Assembly: GCA_007751475.1 (NCBI GenBank)
Contig: CP036434.1
Span: 992,001-1,056,000, forward strand
Reading direction: 5' to 3'
DNA from: Saltatorellus ferox
Lineage (GTDB): Bacteria; Planctomycetota; UBA1135; GCA-002686595
Length of the DNA stretch: 64,000 nucleotides
Part shown: in pieces, positions 46,598-56,953 of the stretch
Layout: every line of letters begins with the position of its first letter
Numbering within the stretch: the first letter of the stretch is position 1
The notes under the pieces: generated by a model
Seen by the model: only the letters and a program-made list of their open reading frames with translations
What the model was told of the DNA's origin: nothing
Database searches by the model: none
Program-made: the position numbers and the translations under genes

Positions 46598-48706
46598 TCA
46601 GGCCGCTGGCGCGTCCTTGCGTCCGAACTGCTCGCGAAGCTGGGTGATGGCGCGCGACTCTCCGATCACGATCAGCCGATCTCCCGGCTGCAGAACGGAG
46701 CTGGCGCGCGGCATGATCGTGGCCCCGTCGCGGCGAATGGCCGCGATGAGGCTGTCCTCCGGCAGCTCCAGCTGCTCGATCGACTTGCCGACGAGTGAGG
46801 CGGCGGGCGATCCATCCTCCAGCTTGATCGACAGGTAGCGCTCGTTGCGGAGGAACACCTCGCGTAGCTGCACTTCGTTCCGCGCGCCGAGCCAGCCGTC
46901 GAGGAAGTCCTCCTCGTCGATGCGGCTCGCCAGCTTGGCGAGCATCCGCAGGTGCTGGCCGGGATCCGACGCGTCACTGACGAGGAAGAAGATCGCGTGA
47001 ACCTGTTCCGGGGTGGTCTGGTTCCCGAAGACGTCGCCGCCCTTGATCTCGATGGTCTCGTGGGCGCGCACGAGAACGAGGCAGGGATCGCCGAAGTCTT
47101 CGATGCGCATGTGCGGAAGGGCCACGCCCTTGGCCACCGGCGTGGCGCCTGTCTTGGTGCCCTCCGTGAAGCCCTGGACGAACAGCGAAGCATCGCGTCC
47201 GGTGCGCGCATGGAGCGCGCTGGCGGCCCGATCGATCAAGGTGTCGAACGGCACCGAGGCCTGGACGTCGATCACGGTCGAGCTGAAGACCACTTGATCG
47301 AACGGGTCCTCGTCGCGCAGGCCCTTCGTCTTCAGGATGCCGCGGAGTTCGGTGTCGAGGCCCTCGTGGCGCTGTTCACCGAGGCGGGCGAAGACGTGGA
47401 AGACGGCGCCGCGACGATCGACGCGTTCGCGCCCATAGGTCCAGTACCAGCCGACGCCGCCCGCGATGAGGCCCAGGCTGAAGAGCACCGGCAGGGTGCC
47501 CATGGCGGCGATCAGAAAGAACGGAGCGAGGAGTCCGAAGAGCGGCAGCCACGGATAGAAGGGCGCGCGGAAGCTCGGGTCGTAGGACTTCAGGCCGCTC
47601 TCGCGCATCACCATGACGGCGAGGCACTGGAGCGCGAAGATCAGGAGCTGGAACGCGCTCGCGAGCTTCGCGATCTTGAGCGGATCGAGGAACGCGACGA
47701 TCACGATGATGATCGAGACGGAGAGGACGATCGAGCGCGCGGGCGTGCCGCGTCCGCTCAGCTTCGCCAGTCCGCCGGGCACGAGGCGGTCCGTGGCCAT
47801 GGCCATCGGGTAGCGAGAGGCGCTGAGGATGCCTGCGTTCGCGACGGAGAAGAACGCGAGAACGGCGGCGACGCTGATGACGGCCTTACCGAACGATCCT
47901 GCGATCTTGCTCGCGGCCGCGGCCATGGGCGTTTCGTTGCCTGCGAGCTCCGCCATCGGCACGACGCCGACCATGATCGTGGTCGTGAGGAGATACACCA
48001 CGACCGCCGTGATCATGGAGAGGAGCACGGCGCGCGGCAGCGTCTTCTCGGGGTTCTTGATCTCCTCCGCGACGCTGATGACCTTCGTGACGCCGACGTA
48101 GCTGATGTAGACGGTGCCCGCGGTGGCGATCAGCGAGTCCGAGCCAGCGGCGAAGAAATTCTTGAACGCGCCGAAGTCGATCTCGGGTACGCCGAGGACG
48201 GAGAAGACCGTCAGGATGATCAGGAGGCCGCCGACGAGGAGCTTCTGGAAGACGGCGGTCTTCTTGGCTCCAAGAATGTTCAGCGTGCCGAAGGCCAGCG
48301 CGAAGCCGATGGCGATCGACTTGGTGAGGATCGGGCTCGGCTCGAGGTACAGGGACACGTACGCGCCGAGGCCGACCAGCGCGAAGGCGGTTTTCAGGAT
48401 GAGCGCGAGCCAGGTCCCGAGGCCGCCGACGGTGCCGGCGAGCGGGCCGAGGCTGCGGTCGAGGAAGTAGTAGGTCCCGCCGGCCTTCGGCATCGCGGTG
48501 GCGAGCTCGACCTTGCACATCACGGCGGGGACGAGTGGGATCGCCGCGATGAGGTAGCACAGCGGAATGGCCACGCCTGCCTGGGCCGCGGCGATTCCCG
48601 GGAGAAGGAAGAGGCCCGCCGAGAGCGTGGCGCCCGTGGCGAGGGCATAGACGTCGAGCAGACGGAGCTCCTTGGAGAGAGCGGCGCCGGATTGGGCTTG
48701 GGCCAT
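46598..48706 (-). CDS. APC-family permease fused to PTS EIIA-like and RCK_C (TrkA-C) domains
   Basis: 702 residues from the ATG at 48706. About 12 helices span 20-440, with GATLSAGLFLLPGIAAAQAG and KAGGTYYFLDRSLG typical of amino-acid/polyamine APC permeases. Residues of about 475-620 form an EIIA type 2-like domain with GVALPHMRIEDF, where H532 sits where PTS proteins are phosphorylated. Residues of about 620-700 form an RCK_C domain (GKSIEQLELPEDSLIAAIRR, LQPGDRLIVIGE) that in K+ channels binds regulatory ligands. The two cytosolic domains probably regulate the transporter. No PTS genes are in the window. It is followed by the GT39-like gene. Confidence 0.85.
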   Translation of the reverse strand: MAQAQSGAALSKELRLLDVYALATGATLSAGLFLLPGIAAAQAGVAIPLCYLIAAIPLVPAVMCKVELATAMPKAGGTYYFLDRSLGPLAGTVGGLGTWLALILKTAFALVGLGAYVSLYLEPSPILTKSIAIGFALAFGTLNILGAKKTAVFQKLLVGGLLIILTVFSVLGVPEIDFGAFKNFFAAGSDSLIATAGTVYISYVGVTKVISVAEEIKNPEKTLPRAVLLSMITAVVVYLLTTTIMVGVVPMAELAGNETPMAAAASKIAGSFGKAVISVAAVLAFFSVANAGILSASRYPMAMATDRLVPGGLAKLSGRGTPARSIVLSVSIIIVIVAFLDPLKIAKLASAFQLLIFALQCLAVMVMRESGLKSYDPSFRAPFYPWLPLFGLLAPFFLIAAMGTLPVLFSLGLIAGGVGWYWTYGRERVDRRGAVFHVFARLGEQRHEGLDTELRGILKTKGLRDEDPFDQVVFSSTVIDVQASVPFDTLIDRAASALHARTGRDASLFVQGFTEGTKTGATPVAKGVALPHMRIEDFGDPCLVLVRAHETIEIKGGDVFGNQTTPEQVHAIFFLVSDASDPGQHLRMLAKLASRIDEEDFLDGWLGARNEVQLREVFLRNERYLSIKLEDGSPAASLVGKSIEQLELPEDSLIAAIRRDGATIMPRASSVLQPGDRLIVIGESRAITQLREQFGRKDAPAA

Positions 48707-48879
48707 GGGGGAAGACTCTACGGTTTCGGAGGCTGGCCAAGTAGATCGGGTGCGGCATTTGCTCACCCTGATTCTCGCCGAACGAGGGGCTTTGGGCCCT
48801 TAGACTGTGGGGCCGTCGGCGTGGAAGTCGAGCCGACGAATATCCCGCCTGCCAGGCTCGAACGAACCGTCAGAGTGCC

Positions 48880-49776
48880 ATGATCTCTCCTTCTATCGCC
48901 CTTCTCGTCTTCGGCGCGAGCTTGCCCGCAGGACCGGCTCTCGCCGCGCCCGGGTCGTCTTCTTGGGTTCACGCGCCCGCGGCTGCTGCGCTTGCCGACG
49001 TCTGCGAAGACTGCGGCAAGGGCAAGATCTGCAAGGCCCATCGCGCCCACGACAAGGAAGTGATCGATCGCCTCGAGCCGGACCTCGAATCGGAGGACGT
49101 GGAGGTGCGAATGCGCGCCCTTCGGGAGGTGGCGGCGCTCGCGCGCGAGCATGAGAACGCGCCCTCCAAGGAGGCCGCCGAGGTCCTCGCAGCCGCCCTC
49201 GAGGACGACAAGCTCGTGGTGCAGCGCGAGGCCTTCAGGCTGCTCGCGGACCGGCAGCATCCCGAGACCGCCGTCACCGCCTACGTGGAACGATTGAAGT
49301 GGTTCAAGGGACACATGTGGACCCTGGTCGCCGACATGACCGGGCCGAATCAGGAGCACGGAGACGCAGGCGCTGCGATGGACGTGCTGGAGACGGCCGT
49401 CGGCGTCGGGCAGGGCCTCCGGGACGACCGCGTCGTCGATGCCCTGGCCGGACTTCTGAACGCGTTTCCGAACGAGATGAAGGGGGAGCCGGTGGCCCTG
49501 TCGGCCTGCCGGGCGTTGCTCTATCTCGGCACGAAAGACGCGGCGGAGTCGGTGATCAAGCAGTTCGATTCGCAGATGGACGACTCCAAGCGGCGTCAAA
49601 TTCACTTCGCGCTGAAGACCTTTGCGAACCGGCTCGAGATCGAGGAGACGCCCGAGTACGGGGAGAACGCCCAGAGCGAATGGACGGCGTGGCTGCGCAA
49701 GAATCAGCGCAGCCTTCCGAAGAAGCTCGGCAAGTGGACCGGCCCGCCGTCCGAGGACGACGAGTCGCCACGGTAG
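48880..49776 (+). CDS. Secreted HEAT-repeat-like protein
   Basis: 298 residues. Residues 1-22 are a signal peptide (MISPSIALLVFGASLPAGPA). A Cys cluster CEDCGKGKICKAH comes just after it, then helical repeats with the pattern VEVRMRALREVAALAREHEN and KLVVQREAFRLLADRQHPE, as in HEAT/armadillo proteins. A WTAWLRKNQ segment ends the chain. It may be a scaffold in the periplasm; no partner is readable. It converges with arsM, 16 bp away. Confidence 0.65.
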   Translation: MISPSIALLVFGASLPAGPALAAPGSSSWVHAPAAAALADVCEDCGKGKICKAHRAHDKEVIDRLEPDLESEDVEVRMRALREVAALAREHENAPSKEAAEVLAAALEDDKLVVQREAFRLLADRQHPETAVTAYVERLKWFKGHMWTLVADMTGPNQEHGDAGAAMDVLETAVGVGQGLRDDRVVDALAGLLNAFPNEMKGEPVALSACRALLYLGTKDAAESVIKQFDSQMDDSKRRQIHFALKTFANRLEIEETPEYGENAQSEWTAWLRKNQRSLPKKLGKWTGPPSEDDESPR

Positions 49777-49792
49777 CTGGCGGGTCGGGCTC

Positions 49793-50728
49793 TTACGCCT
49801 TCACGGCCCAGATCTTGACGCTGGCCGCGTACTCGTTCACGTCGAACCGGTCGAGCAGTTCGCCCATCGTTTCGTGGTACGACGGCTGGGCGCTCGCGGG
49901 CTCCGGTGCGCAGCACGAGGTCGCCGAGACGCTCGTTCCGGCAGGAGGAGCGCAGCAGGCGGTCGCTCCCGCGGCCTCTACGTTCGCGCTCATGTCGCCT
50001 TCTGACTCCGGGCCGCAGCACGCGGCATGTCCGCCTTCGCGGTAGGCGTTCAGGTCGCTGCCCGCATCCTGCACGACGACCTCACCGAAGCCCGCGCGTG
50101 CGAGCGCGTCGCGGTTCTGGTCGATCGTCACAGCGCCAGCGATGCAGCCGGTCCAGGCGGCGACCTCCTTCTCGATCTCGGCGGGCAAGGCCTTCTTCAG
50201 TGCGATATCGGAGATCGCGAGGCGGCCGCCGGGCTTCAGGACGCGGTAGACCTCGGCCAGCGCCGCGTCCTTGTCAGGGCAGAGGTTCATGACGCAGTTG
50301 GAGATGACGCAGTCCACCGAGTGGTCGGGGAGCGGCATCGCCTCGATCTCGGCCAGGTGGAACTTGACGTTCTCGTAGCCGCCCTTTGCGGCGTTTGCCC
50401 GCGCGAGGCTGACCATCTCGCCGGTCATGTCAACGCCGATCGCTCTCCCCGTCGGGCCGACGGCCCGCGAAGCGAGGAATACGTCGAGCCCACCGCCGGA
50501 GCCGAGGTCGAGGACGGTCTCGCCGGGGCGGATCGAGGCCATCGCGACGGGGTTGCCGCACGAGAGCCCCATGTTGGACTCCGCGGGGATGCTCTCCAGC
50601 TCCTCCCTCGAGTAGCCAAAGGCCTCGGCGATCCCGGCGATTCCCTCGTGGGCGCTGCTAAGTCCGGCCTGGGCGACGTGGGCGTAACCCTTGCGAACGG
50701 CGTCTTGCGTGTCTTGATGTGTGTTCAT
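49793..50728 (-). CDS. arsM: Arsenite S-adenosylmethionine methyltransferase with Cys-pair tail
   Basis: 311 residues from the ATG at 50728. SAM motif I is [11 protein letters not shown]. The three arsenic-binding Cys positions are present: C57 (NMGLSCGNP), C145 (ISNCVMNL) and C195 (WTGCIAGA), with the 50-residue gap between the last two seen in known ArsM proteins. A tail holds three Cys pairs (ACCGPE, ACCAPP, SCCAPE) before a final helix. It methylates As(III) to volatile or less retained forms. It lies 23 bp after arsR on the same strand, so it is likely expressed from the arsR promoter. Confidence 0.93.
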   Translation of the reverse strand: MNTHQDTQDAVRKGYAHVAQAGLSSAHEGIAGIAEAFGYSREELESIPAESNMGLSCGNPVAMASIRPGETVLDLGSGGGLDVFLASRAVGPTGRAIGVDMTGEMVSLARANAAKGGYENVKFHLAEIEAMPLPDHSVDCVISNCVMNLCPDKDAALAEVYRVLKPGGRLAISDIALKKALPAEIEKEVAAWTGCIAGAVTIDQNRDALARAGFGEVVVQDAGSDLNAYREGGHAACCGPESEGDMSANVEAAGATACCAPPAGTSVSATSCCAPEPASAQPSYHETMGELLDRFDVNEYAASVKIWAVKA

Positions 50729-50751
50729 TTTGATCCGTGTCGGTGGTGCCA

Positions 50752-51081
50752 TTAGCAGCACTTACCGGAGGAAGTGTCGCATCGGCTGGTTTCGGGTTCG
50801 TCGGCGCAGCACTCGGCCGCGAAGAGGGCGAAGGTGGCCTCCATGACCGCGAAGTCGGCGCTGCAGAGGAGCGTGGTGCCCGTCCGCTCCTGGAGGACGA
50901 GTCCCACCTCGACGAGCCTGCGCAGATGGTGGGAGAGGGTCGACGCCGGGATGCCCACTCTCTCCTGGACGCTGGCGACGGAAAGGCCGGGTCGCCCCGC
51001 GCGGACGAGCAGGCGATAGATCTCCATCCTCGAGGGATTCCCGAGTGCGGCCATGCGCTGGCAGAGGTCTTCGATCGTCAT
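50752..51081 (-). CDS. arsR: ArsR-family arsenic-responsive repressor
   Basis: 109 residues. The winged-helix reads ALGNPSRMEIYRLLV, then VASVQERVGIPASTLSHHLR and LVEVGLVLQERTGTTLLCSA. A C-terminal Cys set (ECCADE, SRCDTS, SGKCC) probably binds As(III), in a different place from the alpha-3 CVC site of E. coli ArsR. Release from DNA on binding would turn on arsR-arsM. A palindrome upstream (51117-51140) is the likely operator. Confidence 0.88.
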   Translation of the reverse strand: MTIEDLCQRMAALGNPSRMEIYRLLVRAGRPGLSVASVQERVGIPASTLSHHLRRLVEVGLVLQERTGTTLLCSADFAVMEATFALFAAECCADEPETSRCDTSSGKCC

Positions 51082-51116
51082 GGCCCTCTTCTAGCTCCGT
51101 CGGTCCCCCTCTATAG

Positions 51117-51140
51117 TTCGATAAAACTAGAAATATCGAA
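51117..51140. promoter_or_regulatory. Palindromic operator upstream of arsR
   Basis: TTCGATA and TATCGAA are perfect 7-bp inverted half-sites separated by ten A-rich bases. The site lies 36 bp upstream of the arsR ATG in otherwise GC-rich DNA. It also sits 19 bp before the beta-propeller pseudogene. ArsR-family operators commonly have such inverted repeats with AT-rich centres. Confidence 0.65.
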
Positions 51141-51158
51141 AAATGATCCAAGGGTCCC

Positions 51159-54100
51159 ATGACCGGTACGGCGGACGGGAAGTATCTGTTCTGCATCGAG
51201 GGAGCGACGATGATCGCCATCGAGCCGGCCGCCGCCCCCGGAACACCGTCGGACAACTTCGCGAATCCAGTCAAAGAGTTCACCCTTGGCCAGTTCGGCG
51301 TCAGCGCCGTGAGAATGGCTGTGGATCCCGACGCTGACTTCGGGAACGGATACACGCTCACCACAGAGGGGGCGGCTTACCGAAATTACGTGTTCATGGC
51401 CGCCGGCAAGAATGGGCTCTGGATGGTCGATGGCGATATCGGGCCAGGCCCCAATCGGGTGGGACGAGTCGACGACTCTGGCGCGGGTGTCGCGACCCTG
51501 CAGTTCAGCAACCGCTACTGCAACGACGTCGGCATTCTCGAGCTGGGCGGTCAGACCTACGTGGCGGCGATCTTCGCCAAGCGCCAGCAGAGCCACCTGC
51601 GGCTCTACGAGATCGAGAAGGTCAGAGCCGTACTGGGGGCTCCGGGATCCTCCGGCGAGACGGGGAACGAAATCGAACCCGACTACACGGTGGTTCTGAA
51701 TCGCAACCCCGATGTGTTTCCAGCTCTGCCTGGGCCTTCCCAGGTGTATCGAAGTTTCGCGACGGACCTGGAGATCGACCAGCCTGCTGGGGCGCCGACA
51801 GAGCTCTACGTCTATGTCGCCATGATGACGGACGGTATCGTGCGAGTTCGCCTGCGTGCCAGCGATGTCAGCAGCGGCGCGACGCCAGCGGGGACCGTGG
51901 CGTGGGGACCACGCTTCGGCGATGCGTCGCACTACGCGACGACCGGCACGGGCTCGACGCAGGCGGTGTGCAACAACTTCGAGTTCATCAATGTCATGCT
52001 CGGGGACCCCTTGGTACCTGGATCCGGCGTGGTTGAGCGTAGCGAGCCGCCTCCGGTGTTCTGCCTGACGAGTCATCGTGATGTCCCGGACGGGCAGGAC
52101 CAGAGCCACGGGCATAAGCTCTACGCGGCGGCGGAGCGGCTCGGGTTCCTGGTGTTCGACATCGCAGACCCCGCTGTGTGGAGCGACCAGATGCCCATCG
52201 ATCATCACGAAGGCCAAGTCGTTCCGTTTCAGGGGACAGGCTTGACGGCCACGGACCTCGTCAATCGTGGTGCCTGGCCGGAGACCATGGTGCTGCTGGA
52301 GGATGCGTTCGGCGGGATCGCCGCCGGAGGCTCCAACTCCCTACAAGACTACCTCTACTACCCGCGGGAGATGGATGTTCTGGACTCACCGACGCTGGGC
52401 CTTCACCTGGTGGCGACGTGCTATCCAGTACCCCTGGCGGTCGATCCGCCGCGACAGCTCGAGGGCTTCTCCTACACGGACTTCCTCGACTATGGGGCTG
52501 TGACCAACATTTTCAGCACGTACGGCCAGGTGGGAGCAAGGACCAATATCTACAGGGTGGGCTACTTCCCCCAGGGCGCGGGCGGGGGCCTTTCGGTCAC
52601 GGCGCACACATCCCTCTTGGACGGTGGCACGCACCTGTTCGTTCCCAAGGTTCAGTCCAATCAGATGGGCGCGACGGGGACGGACAACATCGAGTTCGTC
52701 CACGCGCAAACATCGGCCGTGAACCTCAACGGTCAGGCTGGAGGCCAACTGACGACCAAGTCGTACTGCATGACCTCGGTGGACGTATCACCGATCCCCA
52801 CGACCAGCACTCCACTGACGGCCATTCGTCCACTCAAGCATCTCGCCGGGCGCAGGACGTTCGGCCTGGGCCATTCTCTTCTCGACCCTGATCTGATCCA
52901 GACGTCTATCAACGATGGAATTCCGCGGGAGGGGGTCCCCTACCTCAGCGGAACTCCAGGGAGCCGCTCGATCGACGTGATCTACGATGCCATGGCTCCG
53001 GATGGTGACGACTTCACCTTCGCAGGTGGGCTCACGCTCCAGCAGGAGAGCCAGTGGCTCGGGACTGTCGCCAATACTCAGTTTCTGATCGGTGAGGGTC
53101 GTCCGACGGTTCCTGCTCCTCCAGCGGGCACGAAGAACCCACCCGACCTCAAGATCGTTGAACAGCATGTGACTCCTTTTTCGTCCGGCCCACCGGTGCT
53201 CTTGGAAGTCCTGAAGTTCGTGGAGAGGCCAGCAGGTCGATGGACGGAGAAGGGTCGAGAGCTCTATATGGGTGGAATAGTAAGTCCGCGCTACGACCAG
53301 TGGATTCAGGCAAGGGTGACGGCTTGCGATCCTGGCTACGGAGAGTTCGTTGGGGCAGAGTTTCTCTTCTGCTTCCGTCAGGAGACGCCGGACGGGCTCT
53401 CTTTCTGTCGGCGTGATCTACTCATGGCTGACTTGGCCAACGTGCTTCCCGGAGCAAAGCTGGCGGAAGGCAGTCCTGCAAACGCCTTTGATTGGTTCCT
53501 GCTCAACACCCATCCCGAGTTCAATCAGTTCCCGGCCTATGTTGGGCAGCCGGGCTTCAGCCAAGCGGAGTACGACGCTGCCAAGGACTGGTTCAATCAG
53601 CCAACGAGGCCCATGCTCTATCGGCAGCGTCTCAAGACCTGGGCACCCCGCATGGTATGCGTGCAACCCGCGCCCCGTTCGTCTTTCGACAAAGGCTGGG
53701 TGCTCGCGGTCCCTTGCGGAACGCTGAGCCTTGAAGCCGAAGAGATGCCTTCTCCGAAGGCCGGAACGCTCGGCGCGCTTCCGGACTACAGGAAGCTTGA
53801 GGAGTTCTTGCCCACCGCGTCGGCGTTCTTTCCCAGCGGCAGCAGCGCTGTCTTTGCGGATCACTTCGAGGATGGTCTGGTTCAGTTCTTCGACTTCACG
53901 AATCCGCGGGACTTGATCACGGCTCAAGCTGGCGCCATTCCCAGCGCGTCGTCCACCTTGCCGATGCAGGATCTCCTGATGTCCAACATCCGAGACGTCG
54001 TGATCGACGTGCAGCCGGAGGGAGTCGTGATCTAAGTCGCCGTTCAGCGGCGCGGGGTGGTTGTCTTCAGGGCCACCATGAGTCCCGGAGGCGCGGTCAG

Positions 54101-54236
54101 TCTCGTGGAGGACTCCGTGATCGACGACATTCAAGAGCCGTTGACCCGTCATCTTCGCAAGGTGGTAGCAACGGGAGAGCGCCTGCTCTATGTCTGCGAC
54201 CACCGTCATGCCCTTCGCGTGTACACTTCGCTATGA
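51159..54236 (+). pseudogene. Decaying beta-propeller (LVIVD-like) protein gene, 5'-truncated and interrupted by TAA
   Basis: The main frame (958 codons to TAA at 54033) starts without a leader, in the middle of what looks like a propeller blade (GKYLFCIEGATMIAIEP). The same frame continues past the TAA for 66 more codons (VAVQRRGVVVFRATMSPGGA, then ERLLYVCDHRHALRVY) to a TGA at 54234. The TAA sits where a Tyr codon (TAT/TAC) would complete a blade. Codon use is less GC-biased than the neighbours. Together these suggest an eroded secreted propeller gene, perhaps acquired. The last codons overlap the next ATG (ATGA), so the two once formed an operon. Confidence 0.6.
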
Positions 54237-55969
54237 ATCTCCGCATGCAGCTCTGCAGAACGTCCTTGTCCATTTCGCTGATCGCCGCTGGCATCTGGAC
54301 CGTTTGCGTCCCGATCGCTTCGGGGCAGCGGCTCTTGCGAGAGCACATGGGGGCCTCGATACCGCTTCAGAATGGCGGGGTCACTGGGGACGCCCTGGCG
54401 TTCTCACGGCCCTTAGGGGACGTGAACGGCGACGGTTTCGACGACTACATATTGGTAGGGTTGAAGAACCGCGAGTTCAGCGGCTGGTACGAGTTTCGGT
54501 CTGGCCTGAACGGGGCACTACTTGCTCCGCGCTACACCAGCTTGATCCCGGGCCCGTTCGGCGACAACGTCGTTCTGGTGGGGGACTTCAACGGTGATGG
54601 GCGGGAGGATCTGGTCCGAACGAGCCCCGTCAACTCGATCGAAGTGGCCGATCTCTGGAGTGGCGCAACCATCGCTGGCCTTTCAACTGGGGTGGCGATC
54701 TTCGGATACGGCGGTACTGTGGTGCCGCTAGGAGACATCAACGGTGATGGATTTGACGACGTGGCCGTAGCAGAGCGCAGTGGAGCCGAGCGAATAGGAA
54801 TTCACCTCGGCCCCTCGGGGGTCTTGGTCATGGAGTTCACCAGTTTCGGGGCCGGCTCTCTCTCCGTGGCGTCGAGCGGGGACCTGAATGGTGACGGCAT
54901 CGCCGACCTCTTGATCGGCGACTTCTTCTTCAACGACGAAGTCAGGGCCGTCTCCATGGCGGACTTCTCGACCCTCTACACGATCCACGCAGATGGGGGG
55001 TGCCGTTGCTTGGGCGCGTCGTTCTATACCTGGGCGATGGCCGCTCTCTCTGACATCGATGGGGACGGGGTACGAGACTTCGCGGTGAGCGCACCTGCAG
55101 GTAACAGCAGTGGCAATTCGAGTGGGCGCGGGTTCCTTGAATTCAGGTCGGGCCGAACCGGGGCCTTCCTGCGGCGCGTGGACGAGCCATTTCCAAGACA
55201 GTTCGAGATGCTCGGTATCAACTATGTCAACCACGACATCGGTAAGTTCGGCCTGTACATGCATTCCGGTGGCGACTTCAACGGAGACGGCTATGAGGAC
55301 CTGGTGGTGGGCTCTCCTGAACGATACAGATACCTCGATTCCTCAGGCTTCGGGGCCGTGACGGTGATCAGCGGCTATACGGGAGAGGTCCTAGTTGACG
55401 CGACACCCCTGGGGCAGACCGAGTCGACCATTCGCCGATTCGCCGAGGGCTTTCTGATCGGAGACCTGGATGGGGACGGGCTTGACGAACTCGCGATCGG
55501 TTGGGCTCAGGATAGCGAAGGGGGGCCGCAATCGGGTCAGGTCTGGATCTACCGGGGTTCTGCGGGCGACGCCTTGAGCTACTGTCCCGCGCCCTTGCAC
55601 TCGGGAGGAAAGTCGGCACGACTTCAGCTCGACGGCTCGCTCTCGCTGATCAATGACGACATGTGGCTCCAGGTCTACGACGGTCTGCCCGGATCCCTGT
55701 GTCTTTTCCTGGCCGCAGCGGGGACCCACTCGAGCCCCACAGGGACGAACGGTCTTTGCCTCGGGAACCAGGGCGAGTTCCGACTGGGTCAGCCGACGCT
55801 CACGAGACTCGACGGTCTGGCCGAGACCGAACTCGACGTGACGAACGCTCCCTACGCAGCCTCCTGGTTCCCGGGATCGACGTGGACCCTGCAAGCGGTC
55901 TTCCGGGACACTGGAGCCGCCGTGCCTCTGGGCCGCACGAACGCTCTGGCTCTTCAGTGGGGCTGGTAG
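54233..55969 (+). CDS. Secreted FG-GAP/VCBS repeat protein with C-terminal module
   Basis: 578 residues. Residues 1-31 form a signal peptide (ISLIAAGIWTVCVPIASGQ). At least six DxNGDGxxD calcium-binding motifs (DVNGDGFDD, DFNGDGRED, DINGDGFDD, DLNGDGIAD, DIDGDGVRD, DFNGDGYED, DLDGDGLDE) define an integrin-alpha-like propeller. From about 455 the chain becomes the shared C-terminal module (GSTWTLQAVFRDTG). It probably binds a ligand or matrix outside the cell. The ATG overlaps the upstream gene's stop. Confidence 0.85.
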   Translation: MNLRMQLCRTSLSISLIAAGIWTVCVPIASGQRLLREHMGASIPLQNGGVTGDALAFSRPLGDVNGDGFDDYILVGLKNREFSGWYEFRSGLNGALLAPRYTSLIPGPFGDNVVLVGDFNGDGREDLVRTSPVNSIEVADLWSGATIAGLSTGVAIFGYGGTVVPLGDINGDGFDDVAVAERSGAERIGIHLGPSGVLVMEFTSFGAGSLSVASSGDLNGDGIADLLIGDFFFNDEVRAVSMADFSTLYTIHADGGCRCLGASFYTWAMAALSDIDGDGVRDFAVSAPAGNSSGNSSGRGFLEFRSGRTGAFLRRVDEPFPRQFEMLGINYVNHDIGKFGLYMHSGGDFNGDGYEDLVVGSPERYRYLDSSGFGAVTVISGYTGEVLVDATPLGQTESTIRRFAEGFLIGDLDGDGLDELAIGWAQDSEGGPQSGQVWIYRGSAGDALSYCPAPLHSGGKSARLQLDGSLSLINDDMWLQVYDGLPGSLCLFLAAAGTHSSPTGTNGLCLGNQGEFRLGQPTLTRLDGLAETELDVTNAPYAASWFPGSTWTLQAVFRDTGAAVPLGRTNALALQWGW

Positions 55970-55984
55970 CGATCCCAACGGGGC

Positions 55985-56947
55985 TCAGGCCTCGGCCTGG
56001 ACGATGTGATCGAGGCGATCATCTTCCAGGCCGAAGGGCTCCGTGTGGATCGTGATCTGTGAGCGGGGGAAGGCGTCATGGAGGGCCTGTTCCACTCGAT
56101 CGGTGATGTCGTGGGCTTCGTTGAGGTCCAGGTGTCCGTCGAGCTCCAGGTGGAGTTCGATGTGGGCGCCGCTCCGAAGGGATCCGGTGCCGAGGGAACG
56201 GGTCCGGAGGTCGTGGTAGCCGCGCGTCTCGGGGTCGGCGTCGATGATCGCGCCGATCTCTTCCCGTACGGACTCCGGTAGCTCGCGGTCCATGAGCTGG
56301 TCGACGGAGCGGCGGATGATGGATATCGCGGCGATGAAGAGGTAGCTGGCGATCAGCGCGCCCACGAGAGGGTCGAACCATCCCATCCCTTCCAGGTCGG
56401 CGATGAGGATGGCCACGATCACGGAGGCATTGGCGGCGAGGTCTCCCTTGTAGTGGAGGCTGTCGGCCTGGATCGCGACGGACTGGACGCGCCGGAGGGT
56501 TCTGGCCTGGACGGCGACGATCCACGCGCTGCCAGCCATGGACAGAACCATGACGGCGATCGCCGTGTTCGTGTGCGTCAGAGCGTGCGGCTCCAGGAAC
56601 CTCGAGATCCCCGAGGAGAGAACGAAAACACCCGAAGCCGCCACGAGCGCGGCCTGGACGAGGCTGGAGAGCGCTTCCGCCCTCCCGTGCCCGAAGCGGT
56701 GCTCTTCATCCGCAGGCCGGTGAGCGACCTCGACGGTCCAGAGCGCCAGCCCGGAGGCCGCCACGTCGGAAAGACTATCGGCGAGGGAAGAAAGCACCGC
56801 GACGGACCCTGAAAGCACGGCCGCTCCGAGCTTGGTCAACGCGAGAACCCCTGCAACGAAGAGGCTGGTCCGAACGGCCCTTTTGCGCAACCGCTGCCAC
56901 TCCTCCCCGGAGACCGGCTCCTGCTTCCGCACTGTCATCCCCCGCAT
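55985..56947 (-). CDS. Cation diffusion facilitator family metal exporter
   Basis: 320 residues with six hydrophobic helices. DSLSDVAAS and the later ADSLHYKGD are the paired metal-site motifs of CDF helices 2 and 5, and HRFGHGRAEAL follows helix 2 as in FieF/YiiP. The C-terminal cytosolic domain has HDLRTRSLGTGS, then HIELHLELDG and ITIHTEPFG, the ferredoxin-like fold with metal-binding His. It exports Zn2+, Fe2+ or related ions by proton antiport. It starts 7 bp from the modular palindrome. Confidence 0.92.
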   Translation of the reverse strand: MRGMTVRKQEPVSGEEWQRLRKRAVRTSLFVAGVLALTKLGAAVLSGSVAVLSSLADSLSDVAASGLALWTVEVAHRPADEEHRFGHGRAEALSSLVQAALVAASGVFVLSSGISRFLEPHALTHTNTAIAVMVLSMAGSAWIVAVQARTLRRVQSVAIQADSLHYKGDLAANASVIVAILIADLEGMGWFDPLVGALIASYLFIAAISIIRRSVDQLMDRELPESVREEIGAIIDADPETRGYHDLRTRSLGTGSLRSGAHIELHLELDGHLDLNEAHDITDRVEQALHDAFPRSQITIHTEPFGLEDDRLDHIVQAEA

Positions 56948-56953
56948 GGTACC

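Noticed and set aside
46952-48883. 643-residue frame antisense to the APC-EIIA-RCK gene
   Set aside because: Acidic low-complexity shadow of a clear transporter gene.
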